64,000 nt of DNA from Aliivibrio sp. S3MY1 (GTDB taxonomy: Bacteria; Pseudomonadota; Gammaproteobacteria; Enterobacterales; Vibrionaceae), in assembly GCF_028765575.1 (NCBI RefSeq), contig NZ_JARACO010000017.1, forward strand, positions 1 through 64,000, written 5' to 3'. Shown piece by piece: positions 1 through 8,211 of the stretch. Position 1 is the stretch's first letter, and each line of letters starts with the position of its first letter. Below the pieces are notes generated by a model. That model did not search any database, was not told the DNA's origin, and was given only the letters and a program-made list of their open reading frames with translations. A program made the position numbers and the translations under genes.

Positions 1-1
1 T

Positions 2-29
2 AAAAAGCCATCCAAAGGATGGCTTTTTT
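2..29 (+). terminator. Hairpin with T-run before tRNA-Thr
   Basis: A 12-bp perfect stem (AAAAAGCCATCC paired with GGATGGCTTTTT) around an AAA loop is followed by more T. It has the form of an intrinsic terminator. It lies directly before a tRNA-Thr and a 5S gene with no room for a normal promoter between, so it may sit inside an rrn operon and be read through by the antitermination complex. Confidence 0.75.
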
Positions 30-54
30 CGATTACAAAAGTAAATAGTTTATT

Positions 55-131
55 GCTGATATAGCTCAGCCCGGTAGAGCGCACCCTTGGTAAGGGTGAG
101 GTCCCCAGTTCGAGTCTGGGTATCAGCACCA
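55..131 (+). tRNA. tRNA-Thr (GGT anticodon)
   Basis: A 77-nt cloverleaf with encoded CCA. The acceptor stem GCTGATA pairs with TATCAGC. The anticodon stem CACCC/GGGTG encloses loop TTGGTAA, giving anticodon GGT (Thr, ACC/ACU codons). The T-arm carries the usual GTTCGAGTC. It lies 15 nt before a 5S gene, the arrangement of the distal end of E. coli rrnD (5S-thrV-5S), so it is most likely the distal tRNA of an rrn operon whose 16S, 23S and first 5S genes lie left of the window. Confidence 0.97.
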
Positions 132-146
132 TTTACTGACAGATTT

Positions 147-265
147 TGCTTAGCGACCATAGCATTATGGACCCACCTGATCCCATGCCGAACTCAGAAG
201 TGAAACATAATAGCGCCGATGGTAGTGTGGGGTTTCCCCATGTGAGAGTAGGACATCGCTAGGCT
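147..265 (+). rRNA. rrf: 5S ribosomal RNA
   Basis: About 119 nt. The 5' end TGCTTAGCG pairs with CGCTAGGC near the 3' end as helix I. The internal sequences CCCATGCCGAACTCAGAAG and GATGGTAGTGTGGGG are diagnostic of gammaproteobacterial 5S rRNA. It is the last gene of the rrn operon and is followed by a terminator. The ends are set by helix I pairing and could be off by one or two bases. Confidence 0.97.
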
Positions 266-273
266 CAAATTTT

Positions 274-302
274 AAAAGGCTTCCCATTGGGAAGCCTTTT
301 TT
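274..302 (+). terminator. rrn operon terminator
   Basis: Perfect hairpin: AAAAGGCTTCCC pairs with GGGAAGCCTTTT around ATT, with further T, 9 nt after the 5S gene. It ends the rrn transcript and separates it from the converging ilvY gene. Confidence 0.9.
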
Positions 303-313
303 CGTTTTAATCG

Positions 314-1198
314 CTAAATAAATGTATTTTCTGCTACTTGCCAAAGAGCCTGAATGACAGAGTCGTTTAGTTTTGATTTTTTACAACATAATCCTAATTT
401 AAAAGGCGATATAGGCGATATATTTAGGCGTTGAACTTTATCTTTAACTGGGCTGTTATTGATTACTACATCTGGTGCAATACCTATACCGCAGCCTAAC
501 GCCACCATACTTACAATTGCTTCATGCCCTGATACTTGAGCGTAAATTGTGGGTTTGATTTTCTGTTCCTTAAACCATTGATTTGCTCTATTCCTCGCAG
601 TCCCTGATTCAGGCAAAATAAAAGGCAATGATTTCCAATTTGTATTTTCTTTATTAATTTCACTGATGAAGTGATTGTTACCAATTGGAGCAATGATCGA
701 AAGTGGGATTTCACTGATAATTTCAAAGGCGAGTTTATTTGATAGGGTTTCTGGAAGAGCTGATATTGCAATATCGACTTCTGATGTTTCAATCTTATTG
801 ATCGCCTGAGCTGGATCGCCGGTAGATAATTTAATATCTATATGGGGGTAGTTAACTTTAAAGTCGTTTAATAATTGAGGTAAATGACTGTAGCTTGCCG
901 TCACTGAGCAAAATAAATTAAGCTGCCCCTTAAGTGCATTATTCACAGTATTAGAGCTTGCTTTGTAACCACTCCATTCCGCACATATATTCAAGGCTAT
1001 AGGTATAAGTTGCTTAGCCGCTGTTGTTAGTTCAACACTTCGATTATCTCTAATAAAAAGTGGATGTCCAACGTCATCTTCTAATTTTTGAATTTGTCGA
1101 CTTAAAGCTGAGGGACTTAAATGCATCGCTTTTGATGTTTGAGTAAAGCTATGGCTTTCACAAAGATGCAGGAAAGTTTGTAGAAGTTTTATGTTCAT
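314..1198 (-). CDS. ilvY: LysR-type activator IlvY
   Basis: 294 aa, the normal LysR-family length. The N-terminal winged helix-turn-helix occupies about residues 1-60 (SFTQTSKAMHLSPSALSRQI is typical), followed by the periplasmic-binding-like inducer domain. It is transcribed divergently from ilvC across 126 bp. In E. coli, IlvY activates ilvC when the substrates acetolactate or acetohydroxybutyrate bind and also represses its own gene from shared operators. The divergent position next to ilvC and an inverted repeat of the IlvY type beside the start codon support this over other LysR members. The protein acts in the cytoplasm on DNA. Confidence 0.93.
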   Translation of the reverse strand: MNIKLLQTFLHLCESHSFTQTSKAMHLSPSALSRQIQKLEDDVGHPLFIRDNRSVELTTAAKQLIPIALNICAEWSGYKASSNTVNNALKGQLNLFCSVTASYSHLPQLLNDFKVNYPHIDIKLSTGDPAQAINKIETSEVDIAISALPETLSNKLAFEIISEIPLSIIAPIGNNHFISEINKENTNWKSLPFILPESGTARNRANQWFKEQKIKPTIYAQVSGHEAIVSMVALGCGIGIAPDVVINNSPVKDKVQRLNISPISPFKLGLCCKKSKLNDSVIQALWQVAENTFI

Positions 1199-1203
1199 TT
1201 ATG

Positions 1204-1218
1204 TTGCCTATATTGCAA
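1204..1218. promoter_or_regulatory. Candidate IlvY operator
   Basis: TTGC-N7-GCAA inverted repeat, a LysR-type T-N11-A box, five bases before the ilvY start codon and about 120 bp before ilvC. A weaker half-related copy (TTGCTAATATATCAC) follows at about 1224-1238. Two adjacent operators of this form are known in the E. coli ilvY-ilvC region; assignment here is by pattern and position only. Confidence 0.6.
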
Positions 1219-1242
1219 TCATGTGTTGCTAATATATCACTT

Positions 1243-1269
1243 TTGACAATGTTAATCTTTCGTTATTAT
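1243..1269 (+). promoter_or_regulatory. Candidate ilvC promoter
   Basis: A perfect -35 TTGACA (1243-1248) and a -10-like TATTAT (1264-1269) are separated by only 15 bp. The short spacing would make the promoter weak without help, which suits an activator-dependent promoter with the IlvY operator upstream. The start site is inferred, not seen. Confidence 0.45.
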
Positions 1270-1324
1270 CTTTTTATACACAAGATCATCCTAATGGATT
1301 AAATGATATTTATGGAGTTTTATC

Positions 1325-2809
1325 ATGGCTAATTACTTTAACACATTGAATTTACGCGAGCAGTTGGATCAACTTGGTCGTTGTCGCTTTATGGATCGTG
1401 AGGAATTTGCAACAGAAGCTGATTACCTTAAAGGAAAGAAGGTGGTTATTGTAGGCTGTGGTGCTCAGGGTCTTAATCAAGGTCTTAATATGCGTGACTC
1501 AGGCTTAGATGTAGCATATGCACTACGTCAAGCGGCGATTGATGAACAGCGTCAGTCGTATAAAAATGCCAAAGAAAATGGCTTTGAAGTTGCTAGCTAT
1601 GAGAAATTAATTCCTCAAGCAGATCTTGTTGTTAACCTAACGCCAGATAAGCAACATACAAATGTTGTTGAAACGGTAATGCCACTAATGAAAGAAGGTG
1701 CTGCGCTTGGTTACTCTCATGGCTTTAATGTTGTAGAAGAAGGGATGCAGATCCGTAAAGATATAACAGTTGTTATGGTTGCTCCTAAATGTCCTGGTAC
1801 AGAAGTACGTGAAGAATATAAGCGTGGTTTTGGTGTTCCTACATTGATTGCTGTTCACCCTGAAAATGATCCAAAAGGTGAAGGCTGGGATATAGCAAAA
1901 GCATGGGCTGCGGGTACTGGTGGCCACAGAGCTGGTTGTCTTGAGTCTTCTTTTGTCGCTGAAGTTAAATCTGATTTAATGGGCGAGCAAACAATTCTTT
2001 GTGGCATGCTACAAGCGGGTTCAATTGTATCTTATGAGAAAATGATCGCTGATGGCATTGAACCGGGTTATGCCGGTAAATTGCTACAGTTTGGTTGGGA
2101 AACAATTACCGAAGCACTTAAGTTCGGTGGTGTTACCCACATGATGGATCGTCTATCTAATCCTGCAAAAGTGAAGGCATTCGAATTATCTGAAGAGCTA
2201 AAAGAGTTAATGCGTCCTCTATATAACAAGCATATGGATGACATTATTCAAGGTGAATTCTCTCGTACCATGATGGAGGATTGGGCGAATGATGATGTGA
2301 ACCTATTAGGATGGCGTGAAGAGACAGGTCAAACTGCATTTGAAAATTACCCTGAGTCAGACATAGAGATTTCAGAGCAAGAATATTTTGATAACGGCAT
2401 TCTACTTGTTGCTATGGTTCGTGCTGGTGTTGAATTAGCCTTTGAAGCAATGACTTCATCAGGTATTGTTGATGAGTCTGCATACTACGAATCACTGCAT
2501 GAGTTACCACTAATTGCAAATACAGTTGCTCGTAAGCGCTTGTATGAAATGAATGTAGTAATTTCTGATACGGCTGAATATGGTAACTATTTATTTGCTA
2601 ATGTAGCAACGCCACTACTTCGTGAGAAGTTTATGCCATCAGTTGAGACTAACGTAATTGGTCGTGGTTTAGGCGAAACATCAAATCAAGTTGATAATGC
2701 AACGTTAATCGCTGTCAATGAAGCAATTCGTAACCACCCGGTAGAATATATTGGTGAAGAGCTACGCAGCTATATGAGTGATATGAAGCGTATTGCAGTT
2801 GGTGGCTAA
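1325..2809 (+). CDS. ilvC: Ketol-acid reductoisomerase (NADP+)
   Basis: Converts acetolactate or acetohydroxybutyrate to the dihydroxy acid in valine and isoleucine synthesis (also supplying leucine and pantothenate precursors), using NADPH and Mg2+ in the cytoplasm. At 494 aa it is the long class II enzyme, like E. coli IlvC (491 aa), with a duplicated C-terminal knotted domain. Visible motifs: Rossmann GCGAQG at residues 44-49 for NADPH, the HGFN segment at 132-135, and [13 protein letters not shown] at 153-165. A GGAG ribosome site lies before the ATG. It is a single-gene unit, followed by a strong bidirectional terminator. Confidence 0.98.
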   Translation: MANYFNTLNLREQLDQLGRCRFMDREEFATEADYLKGKKVVIVGCGAQGLNQGLNMRDSGLDVAYALRQAAIDEQRQSYKNAKENGFEVASYEKLIPQADLVVNLTPDKQHTNVVETVMPLMKEGAALGYSHGFNVVEEGMQIRKDITVVMVAPKCPGTEVREEYKRGFGVPTLIAVHPENDPKGEGWDIAKAWAAGTGGHRAGCLESSFVAEVKSDLMGEQTILCGMLQAGSIVSYEKMIADGIEPGYAGKLLQFGWETITEALKFGGVTHMMDRLSNPAKVKAFELSEELKELMRPLYNKHMDDIIQGEFSRTMMEDWANDDVNLLGWREETGQTAFENYPESDIEISEQEYFDNGILLVAMVRAGVELAFEAMTSSGIVDESAYYESLHELPLIANTVARKRLYEMNVVISDTAEYGNYLFANVATPLLREKFMPSVETNVIGRGLGETSNQVDNATLIAVNEAIRNHPVEYIGEELRSYMSDMKRIAVGG

Positions 2810-2827
2810 TTAATACCAAATGAATAT

Positions 2828-2865
2828 AAAAATGGCTTAACCAGTGATGATTAAGCCATTTTTTT
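2828..2865. terminator. Bidirectional terminator ilvC/ubiK
   Basis: A 13-bp stem (AAAAATGGCTTAA with TTAAGCCATTTTT) has A-runs on the left and T-runs on the right, so it can stop transcripts from ilvC (+) and ubiK (-). Confidence 0.9.
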
Positions 2866-2890
2866 ATGCGTAAATTATGCTTCTACCGAA

Positions 2891-3142
2891 TTACTTTTCT
2901 GATAGTTTCTCTTCTAATTCAGCCATTTTTTGTTCCATTGCCGTTAGTTTTTGGCGAGTGCGTAACAGAACTTGAGTTTGAACATCAAATTCCTCTCTAC
3001 CTACAACATCGAGCTTATTTAATTGGCCTTGAATAACTTGGCGAACTTTTTGCTCAACATCGCTACCCAACTCTTTTACTGGTTTCGGCATTGAATCATG
3101 AATTTGTTTTGCTACTTGTTCTAATTTCTTTGGATCAAACAT
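2891..3142 (-). CDS. ubiK: Ubiquinone biosynthesis accessory factor UbiK
   Basis: 83 aa, the size of E. coli UbiK (YqiC, BMFP family). It begins [19 protein letters not shown], typical of the family, and its C-terminal half (about residues 50-82) is a heptad-rich coiled coil ([22 protein letters not shown]). The family forms trimers that bind lipid and assist the soluble Ubi complex during aerobic ubiquinone synthesis. A good ribosome site (AAGGG, six bases before ATG) supports the start. It faces ilvC across a shared terminator. Confidence 0.93.
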   Translation of the reverse strand: MFDPKKLEQVAKQIHDSMPKPVKELGSDVEQKVRQVIQGQLNKLDVVGREEFDVQTQVLLRTRQKLTAMEQKMAELEEKLSEK

Positions 3143-3206
3143 TATTTACCCTTAATTGAATATTTTCTTTATTCTAAGTAAAGCCTTGCCAATTGTCGCT
3201 ATCGAA

Positions 3207-3235
3207 ATAAAAAAAAGGCTACCGAAGTAGCCTTT
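3207..3235 (-). terminator. Terminator of the RND efflux operon
   Basis: Read on the minus strand, a 9-bp stem (AAAGGCTAC with GTAGCCTTT) carries a UUCG tetraloop and ends in about nine T. It lies 16 bp after the RND pump gene. Confidence 0.85.
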
Positions 3236-3250
3236 AATAGCAAACAACCA

Positions 3251-6200
3251 TTAAGATTCTTTAATCTCTTTACCTTCTTCAAAAATAGGTAATGGTTTGT
3301 GTTCACTTGCTAAGTAGCTATAAATTACCGGCAGTACGAACAGTGTAAATAACGTACCAATCGCTAGACCCGCTACGATTACAATACCAATACTAAAGCG
3401 TTGAGCCGCACCTGCACCACTTGCATACATTAGAGGAACAAGACCTGCAATCATCGCCGCAGTGGTCATTAGGATAGGACGTAGACGAACTTTAGCAGCT
3501 TCGGTTACGGCTTCCATGCGATTCTTGAGGTGATGAAGTTGCTCTTCTTTCGCTACCTCACAAATAAGAATACCATGCTTAGTAATCAAGCCGACAAGCG
3601 TGATCAAACCTACTTGAGAGTAGATATTCATTGTTGCAGCGCCCCAAGCAAGCGCGATTAAAGCACCACAAATTGCTAGCGGAACAGATACCATGATAAC
3701 TAATGGATCTCGTACTGATTCAAATTGAATAGCAAGAACCAAGAAGATGATCGCGAGTGCTAATCCAAACGTAGCATATAAAGCGCTACCCTCAGTTACG
3801 TACTGACGAGCTTCACCCATATAGTCATGGTTATAGCCACTTGGTAGTGTGTTAGTCGCCAAATTTTCAAACCATACAATCGCATCACCCATAGCGATAC
3901 CCGGAGAAGGTACTGCACCAATGGTCGCGGAGTTCAATTGGTTGAAGTGAGGCAGTGATCTAGGTTCAGCAACAACATCGATAGATATTAGGCTTCCTAG
4001 AGGAACAGCTTCACCACTGGTTGAACGAACGTAATAGTGATTCATTGATTCAGGGTTTAGACGATACTTACGCTCTACTTGAGGAATAACCTCATACGAA
4101 CGTCCGCTAAGGTCGATTCGGTTTACGTAACCATCAGCCATCATCGTGCTTAGTGTAATACCAATATCTTGCATGGTAATACCGTAAGCGCCTGCTTTAT
4201 CTTTATCGATATTGATTTTCATTGTTGCTGAATCAAAATTCAAATCAAGATCAGAATAGACAAACAGTGGGCTACCTTTAACACTAGTTAGTACTTCAGT
4301 TGCTATTTGGAATAAACTTTCAAAACTATTTGGTGTTGTAATAACAAATTGAATTGGAAGACCAGAGCCAGCACCTGGAAGTTCAGGCATTTGGAAAGCA
4401 GTTACAGCCATGCCAGGAATATCTTGAACTAATTCACCAACACGTTTAGTTACTTCAGCTTGGCTTGTTGTTCGCTCACTCCAAGGAACCATTGATGCGA
4501 TACCAAAGGCTTGGTTCGCATTAGGAACACCGGTAAATACTTGAGCAAATCCAACTTCTGGTTGATTTGATAAGATCTTATTTACATCATTCATTGTGTT
4601 CTGCATGTAATCAAGATTTGCCGTTGAAGGTGCTGTACCCATCAACATAATTACCCCTTTATCTTCCGATGGTGCGAGTTCACTTGGAATGAACTTAAAT
4701 AACAATGGAAGGGAAGCAAAAACAATAACAGCAAAACCAATAATTACAGGGCGACGAGTCATGATGCTATTTAACATACGCTCATAACGATCACTCATGT
4801 TGTCTAAGATATGATGTACTTTTTTCTCAAAACGATTTGGTTCTTCATTTGCAACTAGCATTTTAGAACACATCATAGGTGACAGTGTTAATGCTACGAT
4901 ACCAGAAACAAATACGGCGCCAGCTAGGGTTAATGCAAATTCTTTAAATAGAGAGCCTGTAATACCACCCATCATTGCAATTGGAGCATATACCGCACCA
5001 AGTGTTAATGTCATTGCTATAACAGGAATCGCAATTTCACGAGTACCTATAATTGCTGCTCTGAAAGGGGTTTCACCTAACTTAATATGACGGTCGACGT
5101 TTTCTAAAACAACGATAGCATCATCTACAACTAAGCCGATGGCGAGTACCATTGCGAGTAGTGTCATCAAGTTCCATGAGAAACCCATCGCTTGCATAAC
5201 CATTGCCACACCAACAAGTGATAATGGAATAGTAACGATTGGAATGATTACCGCTCGGAATGAACCTAAGAATAAGGTAATTACAACCAGTACAATTAAT
5301 GCAGCTTCAATGATGGTTTTGATTACTTCATGAATGGACTCATTAATCGCAATCGTAGAATCATACATGATGTTCATTTTGATATTACTTGGCAAGTTCT
5401 TCTCTAATTGAGGAAGAAGATCAAGAACATCAGCGGCAATATTAATCGGGTTGGCACTTGGAGCGGCATTAATTGCTGCAACAACGGCTTCTTGTCCGTT
5501 AGCACTTGCACGGTAAACGTCATGGCTCTTTTCAAGAGACACTTTTGCGATATCGCTCAGGCGAACAATTTCACCATTACTCGTTCTAATAACAAGATTT
5601 TCTAATTCTTCAACATTAGAAACTTGAGTATCAGCACTGCCGTTATAAAGAACAAACTCACCGGTAGCTTGACCTGCGGCAGATTGGAAGTTATTAGCAC
5701 TTAAAACGCCCATAACATCCGTTGCCGTCATATCAATAGCAGCCATACGTGCTGGATCTAGCCAGATACGTAACGCGTACTTCATGCCACCATAAAGATC
5801 TACTTTTGAAACACCATTAACAGTAAATAGTTGAGGGTTAACAACTCGCTCTAAGTAGTCGGTAATCTGGCTTGATACTAATTCATCACTAGTAAAACCA
5901 ATATAAAGTACCGCAGTTGTTGAGCCTGTAGACATGGTTACTGTTGGATCTTCAGATTCTTTTGGTAACTGAGAGCGAACAGAGTTTGTCTTAGCCAAAA
6001 TATCAGACAGGGCTGCATTTGGGTCAGTATTCAACTTCATGGTTACAGTAATGGTAGATTTCCCCATTACTGATTGTGACGTCATAAAGTCGATGTTATC
6101 GGCTTGAGCCACGGCTTGCTCTAAGGGTTGAGTAATAAAACCTTGGATAAGGTCAGCACTCGCCCCGTAGTAGCTAGTTGTTACCGTTACAACGGTATTC

Positions 6201-6322
6201 GTCATTTCAGGGTATTCACGAACCTGCATTTTGAAAATTGCTTGGATCCCAAGCAAAGCAATCAAAAAGCTGATCGATACCGCTAAAACTGGACGTTTAA
6301 TAAAAACATCAGTAAAGCGCAT
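3251..6322 (-). CDS. vexB: RND efflux pump inner-membrane subunit (VexB-like)
   Basis: 1023 aa, a proton-driven drug/detergent exporter of the HAE-1 RND family that works as a trimer with a periplasmic adaptor and a TolC-type outer channel. The N terminus has the usual TM1 after KRPVLAVSISF. TM4 carries the paired aspartates in GLVVDDAIVVLENVDRH used for proton relay, and the later TM segment GLITKHGILICEV carries the matching lysine. Two large periplasmic loops are present. It starts 12 bp after the adaptor gene, so the two are one operon; no outer-membrane gene is present. The order ilvC-ubiK-RND-adaptor-TetR matches VC0162-VC0166 of V. cholerae as I remember it, which is why I use vexB; the symbol is less sure than the family. 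Confidence 0.9.
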   Translation of the reverse strand: MRFTDVFIKRPVLAVSISFLIALLGIQAIFKMQVREYPEMTNTVVTVTTSYYGASADLIQGFITQPLEQAVAQADNIDFMTSQSVMGKSTITVTMKLNTDPNAALSDILAKTNSVRSQLPKESEDPTVTMSTGSTTAVLYIGFTSDELVSSQITDYLERVVNPQLFTVNGVSKVDLYGGMKYALRIWLDPARMAAIDMTATDVMGVLSANNFQSAAGQATGEFVLYNGSADTQVSNVEELENLVIRTSNGEIVRLSDIAKVSLEKSHDVYRASANGQEAVVAAINAAPSANPINIAADVLDLLPQLEKNLPSNIKMNIMYDSTIAINESIHEVIKTIIEAALIVLVVITLFLGSFRAVIIPIVTIPLSLVGVAMVMQAMGFSWNLMTLLAMVLAIGLVVDDAIVVLENVDRHIKLGETPFRAAIIGTREIAIPVIAMTLTLGAVYAPIAMMGGITGSLFKEFALTLAGAVFVSGIVALTLSPMMCSKMLVANEEPNRFEKKVHHILDNMSDRYERMLNSIMTRRPVIIGFAVIVFASLPLLFKFIPSELAPSEDKGVIMLMGTAPSTANLDYMQNTMNDVNKILSNQPEVGFAQVFTGVPNANQAFGIASMVPWSERTTSQAEVTKRVGELVQDIPGMAVTAFQMPELPGAGSGLPIQFVITTPNSFESLFQIATEVLTSVKGSPLFVYSDLDLNFDSATMKINIDKDKAGAYGITMQDIGITLSTMMADGYVNRIDLSGRSYEVIPQVERKYRLNPESMNHYYVRSTSGEAVPLGSLISIDVVAEPRSLPHFNQLNSATIGAVPSPGIAMGDAIVWFENLATNTLPSGYNHDYMGEARQYVTEGSALYATFGLALAIIFLVLAIQFESVRDPLVIMVSVPLAICGALIALAWGAATMNIYSQVGLITLVGLITKHGILICEVAKEEQLHHLKNRMEAVTEAAKVRLRPILMTTAAMIAGLVPLMYASGAGAAQRFSIGIVIVAGLAIGTLFTLFVLPVIYSYLASEHKPLPIFEEGKEIKES

Positions 6323-6333
6323 AGTTCCTCCGG

Positions 6334-7440
6334 TTACAGCATTGGTGTTTCAGCAGGTGGTGTTGTTGCATCGCTTTGCACAATGCGAACTTTCGCATCA
6401 TTACTTAGACGAACCTGACCTGTGGTTACAACCATATCGCCAGCCTTAACACCCTCAAGGATATGAGCAATTGCTTCTGAACGCTCACCTACTTTTACAA
6501 CGTGCTGTTGAACGCGTTTTACACCATCTTTTTCTGTAACAAGATAAACATTATCGCCATAAAGAGTATAGGTGATTGATGTTTGAGGGATAACAACTTG
6601 GTTTTCTAGTGTAGGTAGAATGATTTCAGCACGAGCGAACATACCGCTACGTAATTTGCCACCATTATTAGGGATATCAGCTTGAACCTCGATTAAGCCA
6701 CTTTGGATATTTACCGCAGGTTCAATAGCGCTAATCGACCCTTTAAAGATGTCCGCAGGATAAGAATCAATTGAGATATCGATCTCTTGTCCAATATTGA
6801 TGCGCGAGATATCAGTTTGAGGAACAGTAAAGCGTAAGCGCATTACACTCGTATCTTCTAGACGAACGATATCAGTGCTTGGCTGTAGGTATTGACCTAG
6901 GTAAACATTACGAATACCGATAACACCACTAAAAGGGGCTTTGATCTCTCGACGATCGATAGATGCTTTCATTCCTTCAATATCAGCAGCAAGAGAGAAG
7001 TAGTTTGCTTCTGCCTCATCGTACGCTTCTTTTGAAATAGAACCTTTCTTATATAAGCCCTTATAACGCTTATATTTTGCTTCCGCTGCGGGTAAGCGAG
7101 CTTGAGTACTCTTCAAGTTAGCTTTTTCTACTTTAGAATCAAGAGAGATCAATAATTGACCTTCTTTAACTTGGCTACCAGAATCAAATGAAATTTTATC
7201 AATAATACCGTTAACTTCAGTTGTTAAGGTAACGCCTTGGTTAGGTTCAATAAAACCAATAGCTTCAATGGTTGGAGTCCAATGAGATGAGGCAATGGTT
7301 TCAACCGTAACAGGGAATTCAGGTTCTGGTCGGTTAGCCATATATTCAGCGATTTTTTGTTGTTTAAACATGTTAAAACCAATCACACTACCGAAAAGAA
7401 GCAGTGCAAGAAGTAACATAAAGAAAGTCCACTTTTTCAT
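6334..7440 (-). CDS. vexA: RND efflux periplasmic adaptor (VexA-like)
   Basis: 368 aa membrane-fusion protein linking the RND pump to an outer-membrane channel. One N-terminal membrane segment (about residues 4-24) has no lipobox cysteine, so it is probably anchored by the uncleaved helix rather than by lipid. A biotinyl-lipoyl-like half motif (TTEVNGIIDKISFDSGSQVK), an alpha-helical hairpin (about residues 100-165), the second half motif (IKAPFSGVIG) and beta-barrel and membrane-proximal domains follow in the usual order. It lies between the TetR regulator (19 bp) and the pump gene (12 bp) in one operon and is presumably controlled by the palindrome at 8042-8063. Confidence 0.9.
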   Translation of the reverse strand: MKKWTFFMLLLALLLFGSVIGFNMFKQQKIAEYMANRPEPEFPVTVETIASSHWTPTIEAIGFIEPNQGVTLTTEVNGIIDKISFDSGSQVKEGQLLISLDSKVEKANLKSTQARLPAAEAKYKRYKGLYKKGSISKEAYDEAEANYFSLAADIEGMKASIDRREIKAPFSGVIGIRNVYLGQYLQPSTDIVRLEDTSVMRLRFTVPQTDISRINIGQEIDISIDSYPADIFKGSISAIEPAVNIQSGLIEVQADIPNNGGKLRSGMFARAEIILPTLENQVVIPQTSITYTLYGDNVYLVTEKDGVKRVQQHVVKVGERSEAIAHILEGVKAGDMVVTTGQVRLSNDAKVRIVQSDATTPPAETPML

Positions 7441-7458
7441 TCTGATTAGAACTCCAAA

Positions 7459-8025
7459 TTAGTGTTTAATAATAGCGTCCCAACTGGCTTCAATTGCCGC
7501 ATCGAGATCATCGTTTGTTAAAGTAAAAAAACCTTGGGCATGTTTTCGAGCTAAACAAACACTCGCTTCTAAGCTAAGGCCTGTTAATATTTCTACGCTA
7601 AGAGGTTTAAATACACCCTGTTCAAGTCCATCGATAAAGAGTCGATTTACTTGGGCAAACATTTTTTCCTCTAGTTCCTTAAATTTCACTAGGTCAGTAG
7701 AAGGGAGAGAGTCGTATTGATTGCGATTCAAAAAAGTATTCTTCTCTGAAATAGCAAAGTACCAAATGTTTAACCACATAGTACGAAATCGAACTTTAAT
7801 GGGATCTGAATCTTGCACATTCTCTTGGATGGCAAATGCAACACGCTGCATGATATTCAGTTTTATTTCTTCGATTAAGGCTTCTTTATCATCAAAATAG
7901 CGATATATCGTGCCGGCAGCAACGCCTGCCTGAGTCGCTACTTTTTTCATAGATAAGCCACGAAATCCATCGGTAGCCAATAATTGCTCAGCAGATTCAA
8001 GAATGAGCTGACGCTTTTCCTTCAT
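7459..8025 (-). CDS. vexR: TetR-family repressor of the efflux operon (VexR-like)
   Basis: 188 aa from the chosen start. The N-terminal helix-turn-helix is typical: GFRGLSMKKVATQAGVAAGT then IYRYFDDKEALIEE. The C-terminal part should bind an inducer. A longer reading from 8058 would start inside the 22-bp palindrome and has no ribosome site. The ATG at 8025 has AAGGA seven bases upstream, and the protein then begins MKEKRQLILE as TetR proteins do. It is the first gene of the vexR-vexA-vexB operon, so it probably represses itself and the pump, with pump substrates as likely inducers (inference from family). Confidence 0.88.
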   Translation of the reverse strand: MKEKRQLILESAEQLLATDGFRGLSMKKVATQAGVAAGTIYRYFDDKEALIEEIKLNIMQRVAFAIQENVQDSDPIKVRFRTMWLNIWYFAISEKNTFLNRNQYDSLPSTDLVKFKELEEKMFAQVNRLFIDGLEQGVFKPLSVEILTGLSLEASVCLARKHAQGFFTLTNDDLDAAIEASWDAIIKH

Positions 8026-8041
8026 AAATGCGTCCTTATGA

Positions 8042-8063
8042 AATGAATGAACGTTCATTCATT
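8042..8063. promoter_or_regulatory. 22-bp palindromic operator for the TetR regulator
   Basis: A perfect 22-bp palindrome with half-site AATGAATGAA and centre CG, starting 17 bp before the ATG chosen for vexR. AATGAATG-type half sites flanking a short centre are common TetR-family operators. Its place between promoter and ribosome site fits autorepression of vexRAB. Confidence 0.8.
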
Positions 8064-8211
8064 ATTTTAGGCTACGATGAATAAAATGTAATCTATTTTT
8101 GTGTCAAGAAACGTAAAGATCACACTTTTTCATCGATGGTTTACATGGTATTCCATCATCGACAGCTTTATTATAGGCACAAATATTCATTATTGATTTT
8201 ATAGGTGATTC

